From contig NZ_JAATEO010000006.1 in assembly GCF_012034245.1 (NCBI RefSeq), positions 124,001 through 188,000 of the forward strand: 64,000 nucleotides of DNA, written 5' to 3'. Both the position numbers and the translations under genes were made by a program. Under the pieces are notes generated by a model. That model was not told where the DNA came from. It made no database searches and saw nothing but the letters and a program-made list of their open reading frames with translations. The stretch comes from Micromonospora thermarum. GTDB lineage: Bacteria; Actinomycetota; Actinomycetes; Mycobacteriales; Micromonosporaceae. Positions 22,859 to 33,919 of this stretch are shown one piece after another (position 1 is the first letter of the stretch; each line of letters begins with the position of its first letter).

Positions 22859-25659
22859 CGCCGCCATCCCTCCGCGGCCAGCGCTCTTTCCAGCTGCTCC
22901 CGACTGCGGACACCCAGCTTCGGATAGGCGTTGAACAGGTGCACCCCGACGGTCCGGTGTGACAGGTACAGCCGTTCGGCGATTTCCCGGTTCGTGAGCC
23001 CGGCGGCGGCCAGGCGGGAGATCTCCAGCTCCTGTCTGGTCAGCCGCCATCCGATCTCGGCGGAGGGCCGGAGTTCCCGGGGTGACCCCACTCCCCCGGC
23101 CGCCCGCAACTCGGTCTCCGCCCGGCGCCGCCACAGTTCGGCACCGGACGACTCGAACGCGGCCAGCGCCACCGCCAGGTGTGCCCGGGCGTCGCCAGCC
23201 CGCCCGGTACGCCGCAGCCATCGGCCGTAGCAGAGGCGGGTCCGGGCCGCCTCGAAGCCCAGGTACTCGTCGCCCGCCTCGGCGACCGCGCGCCGGAACC
23301 AGGCGGCGGCCGCGTCGGGCGGCCCGGTCTCGGTCGCGAGCAGCGCACGGGCCCGGAACGTCAGCAGCCGCAGCAGCGGCGCGTCGAACCTGCCGGTCGT
23401 CGCGGCGAGGCGCTCCACCACCGGGCCGGCCTCGGCAGCGAGTCCGGCCAGGACCGCGGACTCGGCGAGTTCAGCGATCAGCCGTTCCGCGATGGTCGGG
23501 TGGTAGGCGGCCGTGCCCGGCGTGACGACCTCGGAGAACATCGCGTACGCCTGGTCCGCGCGACCGTGGGCGAGGGCCACCATGCCAGCCGTCCGGGACA
23601 GCCCGGCCCGCACGAAGGCCGGGAACGCCGGCCGGAGTCGGCACCGGGCACGGTCGAGGGCGTCCGTGGCCTCGGCGGTCTCACCTCGCCACGCGTGCAC
23701 ATGGGCGGTGATCAGGCAGGCAGTCACTTCTTCGAGTCCTCGGTCCAGGTCGGTGGCGATCCCGGACACCTCCCGCGCGGCCTCGGCCGCATCGGACAGC
23801 CGGCCGGTCGTCACCTGCATCTGCGCCAGCCCGGACAACGACGTGAGGAGGTCGGCCGTTTCACCGGCCGCCCGGAACCTCTCCACCGCGTGGCCCCAGC
23901 GTCGCAGTGCGGCCGGTATGTCGTGCAGCCGGTCCGCGGCCAGGGCCGCGGTGAGCAGGTTCGCGTGGGACGGCTCGGTCCACCCGCGTAGCGCCGGCGC
24001 CAGCTCGCCAGCGTATCGCTGCGGTGCCAGCAGGGCCAGAGCGAGAACGCGCAGCGGATGGCAGGCCGGCAGGCGCAGGGCATGGACGGCCTCTTCCAGA
24101 TCGACGCCGAGCTGTTCGGGCGGTACGTCGACGGCGAACTCGACTGCGGCACAGGCCAGCATCTGGCCGGCCGCCTCCACGTCAGTGGAGGCAGCTCGGT
24201 ACGCCAGGTCGATCAGTTCGCGGTGCGCTCGACCGGTCAGCTCTGCCGCTGCCCGAAGATGCTCGACCTCGGTCCTGCACAGTGCGCCCAGCAGCGCCGG
24301 GTCGTCGGTGAGGCGGCGCCCCTTGGCGAGCAGCCGGGCCACCTCGGGCCGGCCGGTGCTCCGGGCCGCCTCGGCGGCCCTGGCGAGGCGGCGGGCCCGG
24401 TCGCCGGCGTCCGGGGTCAGCTCGGCGGCCCGGAGGAGGGCGTCGGTCGCGTTTCCCGCCACCGCCTGCAGGGCCGCCGCCGCCGACTCGTCCTGGCCGA
24501 TGGTGCCGGCTGCCCGGTGCCAAGCGGCCCGGTGCGGTTCGGCGGAGAGGATCTCGGCCAGCAACCGGTGTACGGCGATGCGGTCGGTTAGCGGAGCGAC
24601 GTCGTACAGCGCCGACCCTAGCAGCGGATGCGTGAACGTGACCTGGCCAGAGTCGACTGTGACAAGGCCGTTCTGCTCCGCCGCCGCCAGGTGCTCCGGC
24701 GCCAGTCCCAGGCGCCGTGACGCCGCCGCCAGCTCGGCCGGCGTGAGCGCCTCGGCCGCGGCGACGAGCAGCAGCAGGCGCGCCGGAGCTGGCAGCGTGG
24801 CCGTCTCCGCCGTGAAGGCCCGGCGCAACCGGGCGGTGAGCGGAAGGCGGCGGGGTGGCGCCGAGGGATCCTGAGCACCCTCGGCGACCAGGGCCCGATG
24901 CAGCTCGATCAGGGCCAGCGGGTTACCGCCGGCCTCGGTCAGCACCCGGTCCCGCAGCCGTCCCGTGAGCCGAGGCCGCCGCTCGTCGAGGACGTGTTCC
25001 GCCGCGTCCGGCGAAAGCGCGGACAGAGTCAACCGCGGCAGGGCGGCACGGTCGAGCGGATGGTCCCCGCGGGTACGGCAGCCGATCAGCAGCACGATCG
25101 GGGTGGTGGTCAGCCGCCGCGCGATGAAGCACAGGATCCGCACGGTCTCCTCGTCCATCCACCGCACGTCGTCGACGACGAGAAGGACCGGTGCCCGCAC
25201 GGCGAGGCGCTGGAGCAGTCCGAGGACCGCCAGCGACGTCGCGTACGCGTCGCCGGTTCCCGCGTCCTCGGCTCCGAAGGCAGCGCGGACGGCCGACCGC
25301 TGCGGGCCAGGCAGGTCGTCGGCGATGCCGATGACCGGATACAGCAACTCGTGCAGGCCCGCGTGGGGCATCCGGGATTCGACGGGGGTGCCGGCACAGC
25401 CGAGCACCTGATAGCCCTCGGCTTCGGCCATCTCGACGGCGGCGCCGAGGAGTGCGGTCTTCCCCGTCCCGACATCGCCCTCCACGACGAGCGCGGCGCC
25501 CCTGCGGCCCGCCTCTCTCACCAGCGCGGCGACGTGGGCCAGCTCGATCTGACGACCGACCAACCCTCGAACGGCCGACATGCTGCTGGCACCGGTTCCC
25601 ACGAGCCCCCCTCGTGACTTGCCTGCGGTCAGCCTGCCGTTGAGGCGTGGCGGAGACAT
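22855..25659 (-). CDS. LuxR-family regulator with AAA ATPase (LAL), second of operon
   Basis: A 934-residue LAL regulator. Walker A is GDVGTGKT (~62) and Walker B VLLVVDDVRWMD (~155), with Arg where the family usually has His in DDxHW. The TPR-like helical middle is Ala-rich. The C-terminal LuxR domain has LTRQELEISRLAAAGLTNRE and YLSHRTVGVHLFNAY. Starts are ATG 25659 or, more like its relatives, ATG 25581 (MSAVRGLVGRQ); neither has a strong RBS. It begins 32 nt after the upstream LAL and its stop overlaps the downstream one. The two are diverged in sequence (not a recent duplication) but share architecture. Confidence 0.87.
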   Translation of the reverse strand: MSPPRLNGRLTAGKSRGGLVGTGASSMSAVRGLVGRQIELAHVAALVREAGRRGAALVVEGDVGTGKTALLGAAVEMAEAEGYQVLGCAGTPVESRMPHAGLHELLYPVIGIADDLPGPQRSAVRAAFGAEDAGTGDAYATSLAVLGLLQRLAVRAPVLLVVDDVRWMDEETVRILCFIARRLTTTPIVLLIGCRTRGDHPLDRAALPRLTLSALSPDAAEHVLDERRPRLTGRLRDRVLTEAGGNPLALIELHRALVAEGAQDPSAPPRRLPLTARLRRAFTAETATLPAPARLLLLVAAAEALTPAELAAASRRLGLAPEHLAAAEQNGLVTVDSGQVTFTHPLLGSALYDVAPLTDRIAVHRLLAEILSAEPHRAAWHRAAGTIGQDESAAAALQAVAGNATDALLRAAELTPDAGDRARRLARAAEAARSTGRPEVARLLAKGRRLTDDPALLGALCRTEVEHLRAAAELTGRAHRELIDLAYRAASTDVEAAGQMLACAAVEFAVDVPPEQLGVDLEEAVHALRLPACHPLRVLALALLAPQRYAGELAPALRGWTEPSHANLLTAALAADRLHDIPAALRRWGHAVERFRAAGETADLLTSLSGLAQMQVTTGRLSDAAEAAREVSGIATDLDRGLEEVTACLITAHVHAWRGETAEATDALDRARCRLRPAFPAFVRAGLSRTAGMVALAHGRADQAYAMFSEVVTPGTAAYHPTIAERLIAELAESAVLAGLAAEAGPVVERLAATTGRFDAPLLRLLTFRARALLATETGPPDAAAAWFRRAVAEAGDEYLGFEAARTRLCYGRWLRRTGRAGDARAHLAVALAAFESSGAELWRRRAETELRAAGGVGSPRELRPSAEIGWRLTRQELEISRLAAAGLTNREIAERLYLSHRTVGVHLFNAYPKLGVRSREQLERALAAEGWRR

Positions 25660-25691
25660 CCGTCATATGACGACTGTTGGCCGTGGGAGGG

Positions 25692-28550
25692 CTACCGGTC
25701 GGCGCGGATCCGCTCGGGATACCGCAGGAAGGCCGCGTGGGCGATCTCCACCCGGCTGCGCATCCCAAGTTTCGTCAGGATTCGGGAGATGTGCGTCTGC
25801 GCGGTTCGCCGGGTGAGGAAAAGGCTCTGCGCTATGTGCGGCGTCGATCTGCCTTCGGCCACCAGCAGAGCGACCTTCAGCTCCGTCGGGGTGAGCGCCT
25901 CCCAGCCGTGGGTTGCCCGCGGCCCGCGCCTGCCGTGCGCGCCCCGACGAACCCCCAGCTCGCGCAGCCGGGCCTCCGCGCGGCGGACGTCCCACACCGC
26001 CCCGAGCTCGCGGTAGGTCTCAGCCGCCTCGTGCAGGGCGCCGCGGGCCTCCGGGTCATCGCGTCGAGCCAGCACCACCGCGAGATCCTCCAGGCTGCCG
26101 GCGAGCTCGACCGTCGTACCGCTCTCACGGTAGTGGGACACCGCGGTACGCAGCGACTCGGCGTCGCCGTCGTACAGTCCACGGCAGCGGTGGTGGGCCG
26201 CGGCGGCCCGGGCGGGTTGCTGTTCCGCGTCCGCCTCGGCCCCGCTGACCCGCAGGGCCACGAGTGCGGTCGTCCGGTCGTCCACGGTCAGAGCCAGGCG
26301 GACCACGTCGGGCAGCCACTGGTGGGTGAGTGTCATCTCCCCCGGGCCGCGTTCGAGCACGGGCGTCAAGAGTTCGAGCGCCCGGCGCGGGTCGCCCTGC
26401 TGTTCGGCGTCGACGGCCTGGGCGGCACGGAGAAAGTCCAGGTTCTCCCGGTCCGCGACCGTGCTGACCGGCAGGTTGAGGCCCGCCCGGACGTACGCGG
26501 CGGCCTTGCCGCGTTCGTACCGGCGCAGCGCGATGAGGGCCGCCACCCCGTGCCGGAGCAGCGCCGGGCCTCGTTCACGCAGACCCTGGTAGGTCATCGC
26601 GGTGGGGCTCCACTCCGCGTCGCCGAGTTCAGCGAGAGCGTCGTCCCAGCGTCCGAGCCAGTACATCAGGACCGCGGCGGTGACGTCCGGTAGGCCCTCG
26701 TCCGTCTGTCCGGTGCGGTGGGCCAACTGCCGCGCCTCGCGCAGCGTCGCCTCCGCCTCGGGCCACCGGCTGAGGTTCTGCAGTGTGAAAATCCGGCCGT
26801 GCACGGAGAACGTGCGTAGATCGGCGTATTCGGGGGCAAGTCTCAGGATCTCCAGCGCCCGGTCGACGCACTCCAGCGCCGACAGGTGTTGGCGGCGCAC
26901 GGAATGGTTCGTCCACAGGTCCAGCAGTGCGTAGGCGGTCGCGAACGCGTCGCCCGCCGAACGGGCGACCCGCAACGCCTCCCGTGCTGTGTCGTCGGCC
27001 GTGTCCAGGGCTCCCGAATTCGCCCGCAGGATCATCGCCAACGACGCCAGCAACCGCGCACGCCAGGTGTCCGACATACCCGGCTCGTTCAGCGACTGCC
27101 GCAGCGTCGCCTCGGCGTCCTCGTTCCGGCCGCCCGCCAGGAGGGCTCGCGCGAGGATCCAGTGCGTGGGTCCTCGGTCGGTGGCGACCAGGGCCTGACG
27201 GGCACAGCGGGCGGCCTCCTCGTGCTCGCCCACGCCCAACAGCACCCGCGCGAGGCTTGCCGTCAGTCCCGCGCGATCACTGTCGTCCGGCAGGTCGTGT
27301 TCCAGCTCTCGGCGGAGAAGTTCGGCGGCGATCCGGGGAGCGCGGGCGGCCAGGGCCGGCGTCGCTTCCAACAGCCACCCGCGGGCCCACCGGTCGCCGG
27401 ACACACCGGCGGCGAGAAGCTGCTGGGCCACGCGGAGGGTGCCGGTGCCGGACCGGGCCAGCGCCCGGGCCGCGTCGCGGTGCAGCGCCGCCCGGAGTGC
27501 CGCCGGCATACCGTCGTAGAGCGCCTGCCGGACCAGCGGGTGCCGGAACGTCATCCGCTCCCCCGCCTCGACGATGATCCCCGCCGTGACAGCCTCCTGC
27601 AGGTCGGTGGCGAACTCGATCGCCGGCCGCCCGAGTACCGCCGCGACCTCGGTGACGGCGAACTCGCCACCGAACAGCGCCGCGATCCGCAGCACATCCA
27701 TGGTGGCCGCCGGTACGAAGCTCAACCGGGTGCCGAGCGCCGCCGCGAGCGACGTCGGCACCGCACCAGACGTCGGGTCGCGTAGCTCCGCCCGGTCGCC
27801 GATCTCCAACAGCCGCTCCCGGACCAGCACGTCGATGAGTTCGCGCACGTAGAGCGGATTGCCATTCGCCTGCTCGGCGAGTCGTGTCAGCGCCGGCCCC
27901 GGGCGGGCGCCGACGATGCCGGACACCAGGCCGGAGACCTGCGCCCCGGTCAGCGGCCCGAGCGGGACGGTGGTCGCGCCGACCGAGCGAACCACCGATC
28001 GCAGCTGTTCCAGCTGCGGCCGGCGGGCCACCGGCCGCGACGACAAGATCAATAGCAGCGGCATCTGCGTCGCGGCCGGTACAAGCCGCTGGCACAGTGC
28101 CAGCGAGGTGTCATCGGCCCAGTGCAGGTCGTCGAGCACCAGCAGTGTCGGTGCCGCGGTGCAGAGCTCGTCGATCAGGCCGATGAGCATCTCGGCGGCG
28201 GCGCTCGCGGTGTCACCACCGAGGAACAGCTCCGGACGGCCCGCGCGGACGAAGTCGGCGATCCCGGCGCGGCGCGGGTCCGCGGACGAGGGGTCCACCG
28301 CCAGGCAGTCGAACATCACCCGTAGCGGCAACGGGTGCGCGAGTTGGTCGGCGGTGGCGGACAGCACCTCGCAGCCGTCCTCCCGGGCGCTGGCCGCAAC
28401 AGCCGCGACCAACGCGGACTTGCCGATCCCGGCCTCACCCTCGATCCAGACCGCGGTACCCGAGCCGCCACGAAGCCGCTGAGCCGCGGCGCACAGCAGC
28501 GACACCTCGGCCTCTCGGCCCACCCAGAGGTCCGGGCGCTGCAACGACAT
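25692..28550 (-). CDS. LuxR-family regulator with AAA ATPase (LAL), first of operon
   Basis: A 952-residue LAL regulator. Walker A is GEAGIGKS (~40) and Walker B LLVLDDLHWAD (~140), the canonical form. TPR-like repeats fill ~400-850. The C-terminal LuxR domain has LTPTELKVALLVAEGRSTPH and FLTRRTAQTHISRIL. ATG 28550 follows AAGGAG by 9 nt; the longer in-frame reading to 28670 lacks such a signal. It is first of three tandem LAL genes spanning 8.4 kb with spacings of 32 nt and -4 nt. Upstream, after ~195 bp, lies an ATPase-HTH protein in the same orientation. Confidence 0.88.
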   Translation of the reverse strand: MSLQRPDLWVGREAEVSLLCAAAQRLRGGSGTAVWIEGEAGIGKSALVAAVAASAREDGCEVLSATADQLAHPLPLRVMFDCLAVDPSSADPRRAGIADFVRAGRPELFLGGDTASAAAEMLIGLIDELCTAAPTLLVLDDLHWADDTSLALCQRLVPAATQMPLLLILSSRPVARRPQLEQLRSVVRSVGATTVPLGPLTGAQVSGLVSGIVGARPGPALTRLAEQANGNPLYVRELIDVLVRERLLEIGDRAELRDPTSGAVPTSLAAALGTRLSFVPAATMDVLRIAALFGGEFAVTEVAAVLGRPAIEFATDLQEAVTAGIIVEAGERMTFRHPLVRQALYDGMPAALRAALHRDAARALARSGTGTLRVAQQLLAAGVSGDRWARGWLLEATPALAARAPRIAAELLRRELEHDLPDDSDRAGLTASLARVLLGVGEHEEAARCARQALVATDRGPTHWILARALLAGGRNEDAEATLRQSLNEPGMSDTWRARLLASLAMILRANSGALDTADDTAREALRVARSAGDAFATAYALLDLWTNHSVRRQHLSALECVDRALEILRLAPEYADLRTFSVHGRIFTLQNLSRWPEAEATLREARQLAHRTGQTDEGLPDVTAAVLMYWLGRWDDALAELGDAEWSPTAMTYQGLRERGPALLRHGVAALIALRRYERGKAAAYVRAGLNLPVSTVADRENLDFLRAAQAVDAEQQGDPRRALELLTPVLERGPGEMTLTHQWLPDVVRLALTVDDRTTALVALRVSGAEADAEQQPARAAAAHHRCRGLYDGDAESLRTAVSHYRESGTTVELAGSLEDLAVVLARRDDPEARGALHEAAETYRELGAVWDVRRAEARLRELGVRRGAHGRRGPRATHGWEALTPTELKVALLVAEGRSTPHIAQSLFLTRRTAQTHISRILTKLGMRSRVEIAHAAFLRYPERIRADR

Positions 28551-28746
28551 CGCGCTGAGCTCCTTGTTCCTTCGTCCGTTCGCCGCCGCACCCTTTGGCG
28601 GGAGCGTGCTTGATCGACGGTACGAACCGTACTGCGAAGCGTCACGGCGGCGTATCCACAGGTCGGGCAACCTTGGACACAGGTTCTGGGTGCAGCCCGC
28701 GATTTGTGCCCTTCCGGCGCCGAAGTCCTGAAACGGCCGGGCGCGG

Positions 28747-30813
28747 CTAGTCCGCCGGAGGCAGCAGGCTCGGCCCGGAGTTCACGTCCCACGTCCACAG
28801 CCGCTCGGCGACGAATCGCACACCGCGTTGCAGGTGCCGGCGGTAGGTGCTCCAGGGCAGCATCAGCCGCGCCGCTGCCGCCTTCTGCGTCGTCACCCGG
28901 TCGAAATAGGTCGTGCTCACGACCTCGCGCAGGATCGCCCGGCGCGGGTCCTGGCCGAGCTCGTCGACGGCCCGGCTGAGCAGGCCGCGCAGCACGGCGA
29001 CCGGGGTCGTGGCGGCATCGGTCCGGTTTGCGACCAGACGCGTTGCCAGCAGCCGGTTGGTCGCCAGGCCGTCGGCGTGGTGCCAATCGCGTAGTGCCTC
29101 GCGGACTGCCGCCTCGAAATCATCCCGGGACAGGATCACAGCGGCCGGGCCGGACAGGGCCGGCGGTTCGAGCGGCGCGTCGATCGCTCCGGGCGCGGTG
29201 TGCGTGAACCAGTCAGTCAGCGGCAGGAGACGCCAGTCGAAGGCGTAGATCGTGAACGCCCGGCCGTCGACGACCGGCGTCTCCGGGACGTGTTGCTGCC
29301 CGAGGTGCGTCATCAACGGATCCCAGACCTCAGGGTTGGAGTACACGACGAACGTCCAGGACAACCGCGGGGTACGGACGAAGCCGACACAGATGTGCAA
29401 CTGCATGAGCTGCATGACCAGCGACCGCTGGTGGTAGGCCTGCGGGTCGATGAACGAACGGGCGATGAGGACCTGCTCGCCGGGCCGTGGTGGGCTGACT
29501 CGTTCCGCGTGCGCGCAGGCCGTGGCGACGACCGGGTCGGCGGCCTTCTCGTCGTCGTTCAGCCGGGCCAGCCGCAACCACGCGAGGTACGCGACCAGCT
29601 CGCCGGTGCCCGACCGGCGGTAGGCCAGGAAGTCCCCGGGCCGGCGGGCATACCAGAACTCCAGCAGCGCCGTGGCCTCGGGTCCTTCGCATTGCTCGGT
29701 CATCCGGCGCATGGCCGGCAGGTCTGCTGGTGTCACCGCATCCTCGTACACGTCACCCTCGACGCCAACTGAGGCGTAGTAGGGCGCTGCGGCCCCGTAG
29801 CGCTTGAGGTATGTCAGGCCGCGCATGGCCGTCACCACCTGAGCCTCGGGGACCGTCTGTACCTGCTCCAGGAAGTAGGACCCGATCGTGGCGTGCAGGT
29901 CCGCGTAGCGCTGGGCATCGCGCCATCGGAAGTCCGCGTCCACGACCTCCTTCACCAGACTGTGCAGGAACACCCCCGAAGGAGCGAGCTGGACGAACGG
30001 AAGGTCACACAGCCAGTGCAGTAGCGGCCCGGAATCGTGCTCCCCCACGACGGCCCGCAGCAGACCCTCGGTGACCATGAACGAGTGTGCCGCGACCCGC
30101 AACGCGGTCAGGTGGGCCGCCGACGGCACATCGTCGAGCAGTTGGCGCATCAGCGTGGTGACGGCGTCCGGTGTCGGCTTCCAGCCGGTTTCGCCGTACC
30201 GACCCGTGTGGCCCCGGGCAGCCGCCAGTGCCAGCGCCAGCGGATACCCACCCGCGAAGTCCAGTATCGCCTCCCGAGCCGGCTCCGGGACACCGCGGAT
30301 CCGCAGGAGTTCCGCCGCGTCGGTGCGGGGCAGCTCGGCCAGCGGGACGACCCGCAGGGCCACCCCCCACGCCGGGTCCGCGGTCCAGTCCGCGGCAGGG
30401 GGGCGCCGCCCGGCGAGCACGGTCAGCACACCGTCCGGCAGCCGCGGCAGGAACCTCTCGCGCAGCCAGGTCTCCAACCCTTGGCAGTGCTCGTACGCAT
30501 CGACGAGCAGAACCGCACGGCCGCCCGCGATCGCCGTTGCGGCCGCCTGTTCGAACGAGCGAGGTGCGGGATCGAGCAGGCGGCCGTCCAGGTGGACCAC
30601 CGGATGGCCGGCGTCCCGGCAGGAGTCCGCGAACCGGTGAAGCAGGGTCGACTTGCCGATACCGGCCGGCCCGTGAATGAAGACGACCGCCGGACCCGGC
30701 GGCTCGGCGGCGAGCGCGGAACCCAGGATGGCGAGCTCCGTCGCGCGCCCGACGAACGCCTGCCGGCGCGCGTGGCCCAGTTGTCCGGCCAGCGTGTTCC
30801 CGTCGCTGTTCAT
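28747..30813 (-). CDS. STAND ATPase / GNAT-like / HTH regulator, paralogue 1
   Basis: A 688-residue protein. The STAND/AAA domain has Walker A GPAGIGKST (~55) and Walker B AVLLVDAYEHCQGLE (~100). A winged/helical region follows, then a central part (~370-520) built around FLAYRRSGTG, AYLAWLRLARL and a paired beta segment resembling an acetyltransferase fold. The C-terminal helix-turn-helix (~640-680) includes KAAAARLMLPWSTYRRHL. It has two paralogues at 33995 and 36040 with the same order. ATG 30813 is chosen because sequence similarity to the paralogues begins there (FVGRATELAILGSAL). The GNAT-like call is by pattern only. The three are likely ligand-sensing transcription regulators. Confidence 0.75.
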   Translation of the reverse strand: MNSDGNTLAGQLGHARRQAFVGRATELAILGSALAAEPPGPAVVFIHGPAGIGKSTLLHRFADSCRDAGHPVVHLDGRLLDPAPRSFEQAAATAIAGGRAVLLVDAYEHCQGLETWLRERFLPRLPDGVLTVLAGRRPPAADWTADPAWGVALRVVPLAELPRTDAAELLRIRGVPEPAREAILDFAGGYPLALALAAARGHTGRYGETGWKPTPDAVTTLMRQLLDDVPSAAHLTALRVAAHSFMVTEGLLRAVVGEHDSGPLLHWLCDLPFVQLAPSGVFLHSLVKEVVDADFRWRDAQRYADLHATIGSYFLEQVQTVPEAQVVTAMRGLTYLKRYGAAAPYYASVGVEGDVYEDAVTPADLPAMRRMTEQCEGPEATALLEFWYARRPGDFLAYRRSGTGELVAYLAWLRLARLNDDEKAADPVVATACAHAERVSPPRPGEQVLIARSFIDPQAYHQRSLVMQLMQLHICVGFVRTPRLSWTFVVYSNPEVWDPLMTHLGQQHVPETPVVDGRAFTIYAFDWRLLPLTDWFTHTAPGAIDAPLEPPALSGPAAVILSRDDFEAAVREALRDWHHADGLATNRLLATRLVANRTDAATTPVAVLRGLLSRAVDELGQDPRRAILREVVSTTYFDRVTTQKAAAARLMLPWSTYRRHLQRGVRFVAERLWTWDVNSGPSLLPPAD

Positions 30814-31007
30814 TGTCTCGATCCTGCCATGTGGCGGGCCTGGGCAGGGCCCGCGAACGAGTCGGACGTCCACGGGACCGGTCTGCGCCATGCCTGGACG
30901 GCGTCCATGGACAGCGATTGAGCGCTGGCTCCCGTTGCCGATGAGCAGGCGTCGACGCACAGGATGACCGGCGCATCGAGACGGGTGCGTCAGATTGAGG
31001 AGACGAC

Positions 31008-31832
31008 TTGACAAGACGTTGGATCGCGAGTTCCGTCGCGGCGGCGGTGGCGCTCACCGCAGCGGTCTGGGTAGCCACGAACGACACGAACGCCCAGGCC
31101 GCGGACGCCCGCAACTACGTGGTGCTCGGCGACTCGTACGCCGCGGGCGTGGGCGCCGGGAACTACCGGGACACGACGTGCCGGCAGAGCGCGGACGGTT
31201 CGTACCCACATCTGTGGGTGCAGGCACGCACCCGCGCGGCTTTCGGACCCAGGATCACCAACCGGTCGTGCAGCGGCGCCACGGTCCAGACCGTGCGCGA
31301 CACCCAACTGGGTGCGCTGGACGCGAGCACCGGTTGGGTGACCGTGACCGTCGGCGGCAACGACGTGGGCTTCGCCGCGACGCTTCAGCAGTGCCTGCTC
31401 GGCACCGACGCGACCTGCCACACGGCGGTGCAGCGCAGCGTCGGCGTGATGCAGTCGACCCTGCCCGGCGCCCTGGACAGCCTGTTCGCCACCATCCGCA
31501 AGAAGGCACCGACCGCCAAGGTGTACGTCGTGGGCTACCCGCGGCTGGTCGCCGCGGCCAGTCCGAGCCGGTCCTGCGGCTCACTCACCGACAGCCGGCG
31601 CGCCGGGCTGAACAGCGCCGCCGACACACTGGCTGAAGTCACCCGGCAGCGAACCGCCGGCCGTCCCGGATTCACCTTCATCGACGGCAGGGCGATCTTC
31701 GCCGGACGCGAGGCGTGCACCAGCAGCCCGTGGGTTCACCCGCTGCGCACCGATGCCGTGGTGGAGTCGTTCCACCCGAACCGGGCTGGTTACCAGGCGT
31801 ACGCCGCTCGCCTGCATGCCGTTACCGGTTGA
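31008..31832 (+). CDS. Secreted SGNH/GDSL hydrolase
   Basis: A 274-residue exported lipase/esterase. The signal peptide (~1-31) ends at AQA-AD. Block I is VVLGDSYAAGVGAG with catalytic Ser, block III is VTVGGNDVGF with the oxyanion Asn, and block V is ESFHPNRAGYQAYA with the D/E-x-x-H catalytic His. Six cysteines are placed as in the Streptomyces lipase (SCO7513) class, probably as three disulfides. The TTG start at 31008 follows GAGGAG at good spacing. It is divergent from ATPase-HTH paralogue 1 across ~195 bp. Acts outside the cell on acyl esters. Confidence 0.9.
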   Translation: MTRRWIASSVAAAVALTAAVWVATNDTNAQAADARNYVVLGDSYAAGVGAGNYRDTTCRQSADGSYPHLWVQARTRAAFGPRITNRSCSGATVQTVRDTQLGALDASTGWVTVTVGGNDVGFAATLQQCLLGTDATCHTAVQRSVGVMQSTLPGALDSLFATIRKKAPTAKVYVVGYPRLVAAASPSRSCGSLTDSRRAGLNSAADTLAEVTRQRTAGRPGFTFIDGRAIFAGREACTSSPWVHPLRTDAVVESFHPNRAGYQAYAARLHAVTG

Positions 31833-32022
31833 CCGCTTCGCTCTAGCCTGAGGTCCTGAGGGTGGGCGGTGGCTGACGACGCCACCGCCTACCAGTTTCA
31901 TCAGCAGCCTGGCCGAGGCTGGTACGCCGGCCGTGTTCGACGTGCGGTGCGGTCATCGCGGCCGGGCGTACTTAGGGCTGCGCCCTCGCGTGACGCTAGA
32001 TGGCCCACGTACGCCCTCCTAA

Positions 32023-32904
<882 letters not shown>

Positions 32905-32948
32905 CGGTCACCGTCGCGTCCACGATCAACGCCACCTGAGGAGACGTC

Positions 32949-33758
32949 ATGCGCTTCCGAATCCGGAAGGCCGTGGTCCTGGCCATGACACTCGCCCTCG
33001 CCGGGGGTGCGTCCGCCGTGGGCGCACACGCCGCGACCGCCGGCGACAGGGACAAGCCGAAGCCGACGATCGTGCTCGTGCATGGCGCGTTCGCCGAGTC
33101 GGCGAGCTGGAACGGTGTCGTCGAGCGGCTTCACCGGCGCGGGTACCGGGTGGTCGCCCCGGCCAACCCGCTGCGCGGGCTGCACACCGACGCCGCGTAC
33201 GTGCGGACCGTCGTCGACTCGATCGACGGGCCGGTCGTGCTCGTCGGCCACTCGTACGGTGGCGCCGTGATCACCAACGCCGCCACCGGCGACCCGGACG
33301 TCAAGGCACTGGTCTTCGTCGCGGCCTTCGCGCCCGAGGCGGGGGAGAGCGCGCTCGAACTGTCCGGTAAGTTCCCCGGCAGCACGCTGGGCGGCACGCT
33401 GGCACCGGTGGCGCTCGGCGACGGCACCTCCGACCTGTACATCCGGCAGGATCTGTTCCGCGGACAGTTCGCCGCCGACGTGCCCGCGCGTGAGGCGGCG
33501 CTGATGGCCGCCACCCAGCGGCCGATCCGCGACAGGGCTCTCACCGAGGAGTCCGGCGTACCGGCCTGGGCCGGGATTCCGTCCTGGTTCCTGCTGGCCG
33601 GGGCTGACCTCAACATTCCCGTCGAGGGCCAGCGCTGGATGGCCGAGCGGGCCGATGCCCGGGCCACCGTCGAGATCCGCCGGGCGTCACACGCGGTCGG
33701 CGTGTCCCAGCCCGGTCCCGTCGCAGATCTGATCATGCGAGCCGCAACCGCACGGTGA
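32949..33758 (+). CDS. Secreted alpha/beta hydrolase (esterase-like)
   Basis: A 269-residue hydrolase with a Sec signal peptide (~1-29: basic start, then VLAMTLALAGGASAVGAHA). Mature core: IVLVHGAFAESASWNGV (oxyanion), VLVGHSYGGAVITNA (Ser nucleophile), a PAWAGIPSWFLLAGADLNIP stretch (acid region) and RRASHAVGVSQP (His). The family is salicylate/methyl-ester esterase-like. Its closest relative in the window is the cytoplasmic hydrolase at 38127, which shares the AFAESASWNGV and GHSYGGAV segments; the paralogues flank the two ATPase-HTH genes. GAGGAG precedes the ATG. Confidence 0.88.
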   Translation: MRFRIRKAVVLAMTLALAGGASAVGAHAATAGDRDKPKPTIVLVHGAFAESASWNGVVERLHRRGYRVVAPANPLRGLHTDAAYVRTVVDSIDGPVVLVGHSYGGAVITNAATGDPDVKALVFVAAFAPEAGESALELSGKFPGSTLGGTLAPVALGDGTSDLYIRQDLFRGQFAADVPAREAALMAATQRPIRDRALTEESGVPAWAGIPSWFLLAGADLNIPVEGQRWMAERADARATVEIRRASHAVGVSQPGPVADLIMRAATAR

Positions 33759-33765
33759 GCACTTC

Positions 33766-33812
33766 GGGGGCTTTCGCCGGACCGGCACGACACCGGCCGG
33801 GCGAAAGCCCCC
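33766..33812 (+). terminator. Strong terminator after the hydrolase pair
   Basis: GGGGGCTTTCGCC pairs perfectly with GGCGAAAGCCCCC (13 bp) around a loop that itself contains CCGG repeats, 8 bp after the stop of the secreted hydrolase. Confidence 0.85.
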
Positions 33813-33886
33813 ACCCGTTCGGCACCGGAACCACCTCGCCGGCCGTGCCGCCAGGGGCAGCAACAGTGGGCGACAAATAGCCGTTG

Positions 33887-33919
33887 TTGAGCACTCGTTG
33901 GACCTTGGATTGAGCACTC
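33887..33919 (+). promoter_or_regulatory. Direct repeats upstream of the ATPase-HTH pair
   Basis: TTGAGCACTC occurs twice (33887-33896 and 33910-33919), 23 bp apart start to start, about two helical turns. A TTGACA follows at 33925. The arrangement suggests an activator binding two same-face sites next to the promoter of the ATPase-HTH operon. Confidence 0.5.
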
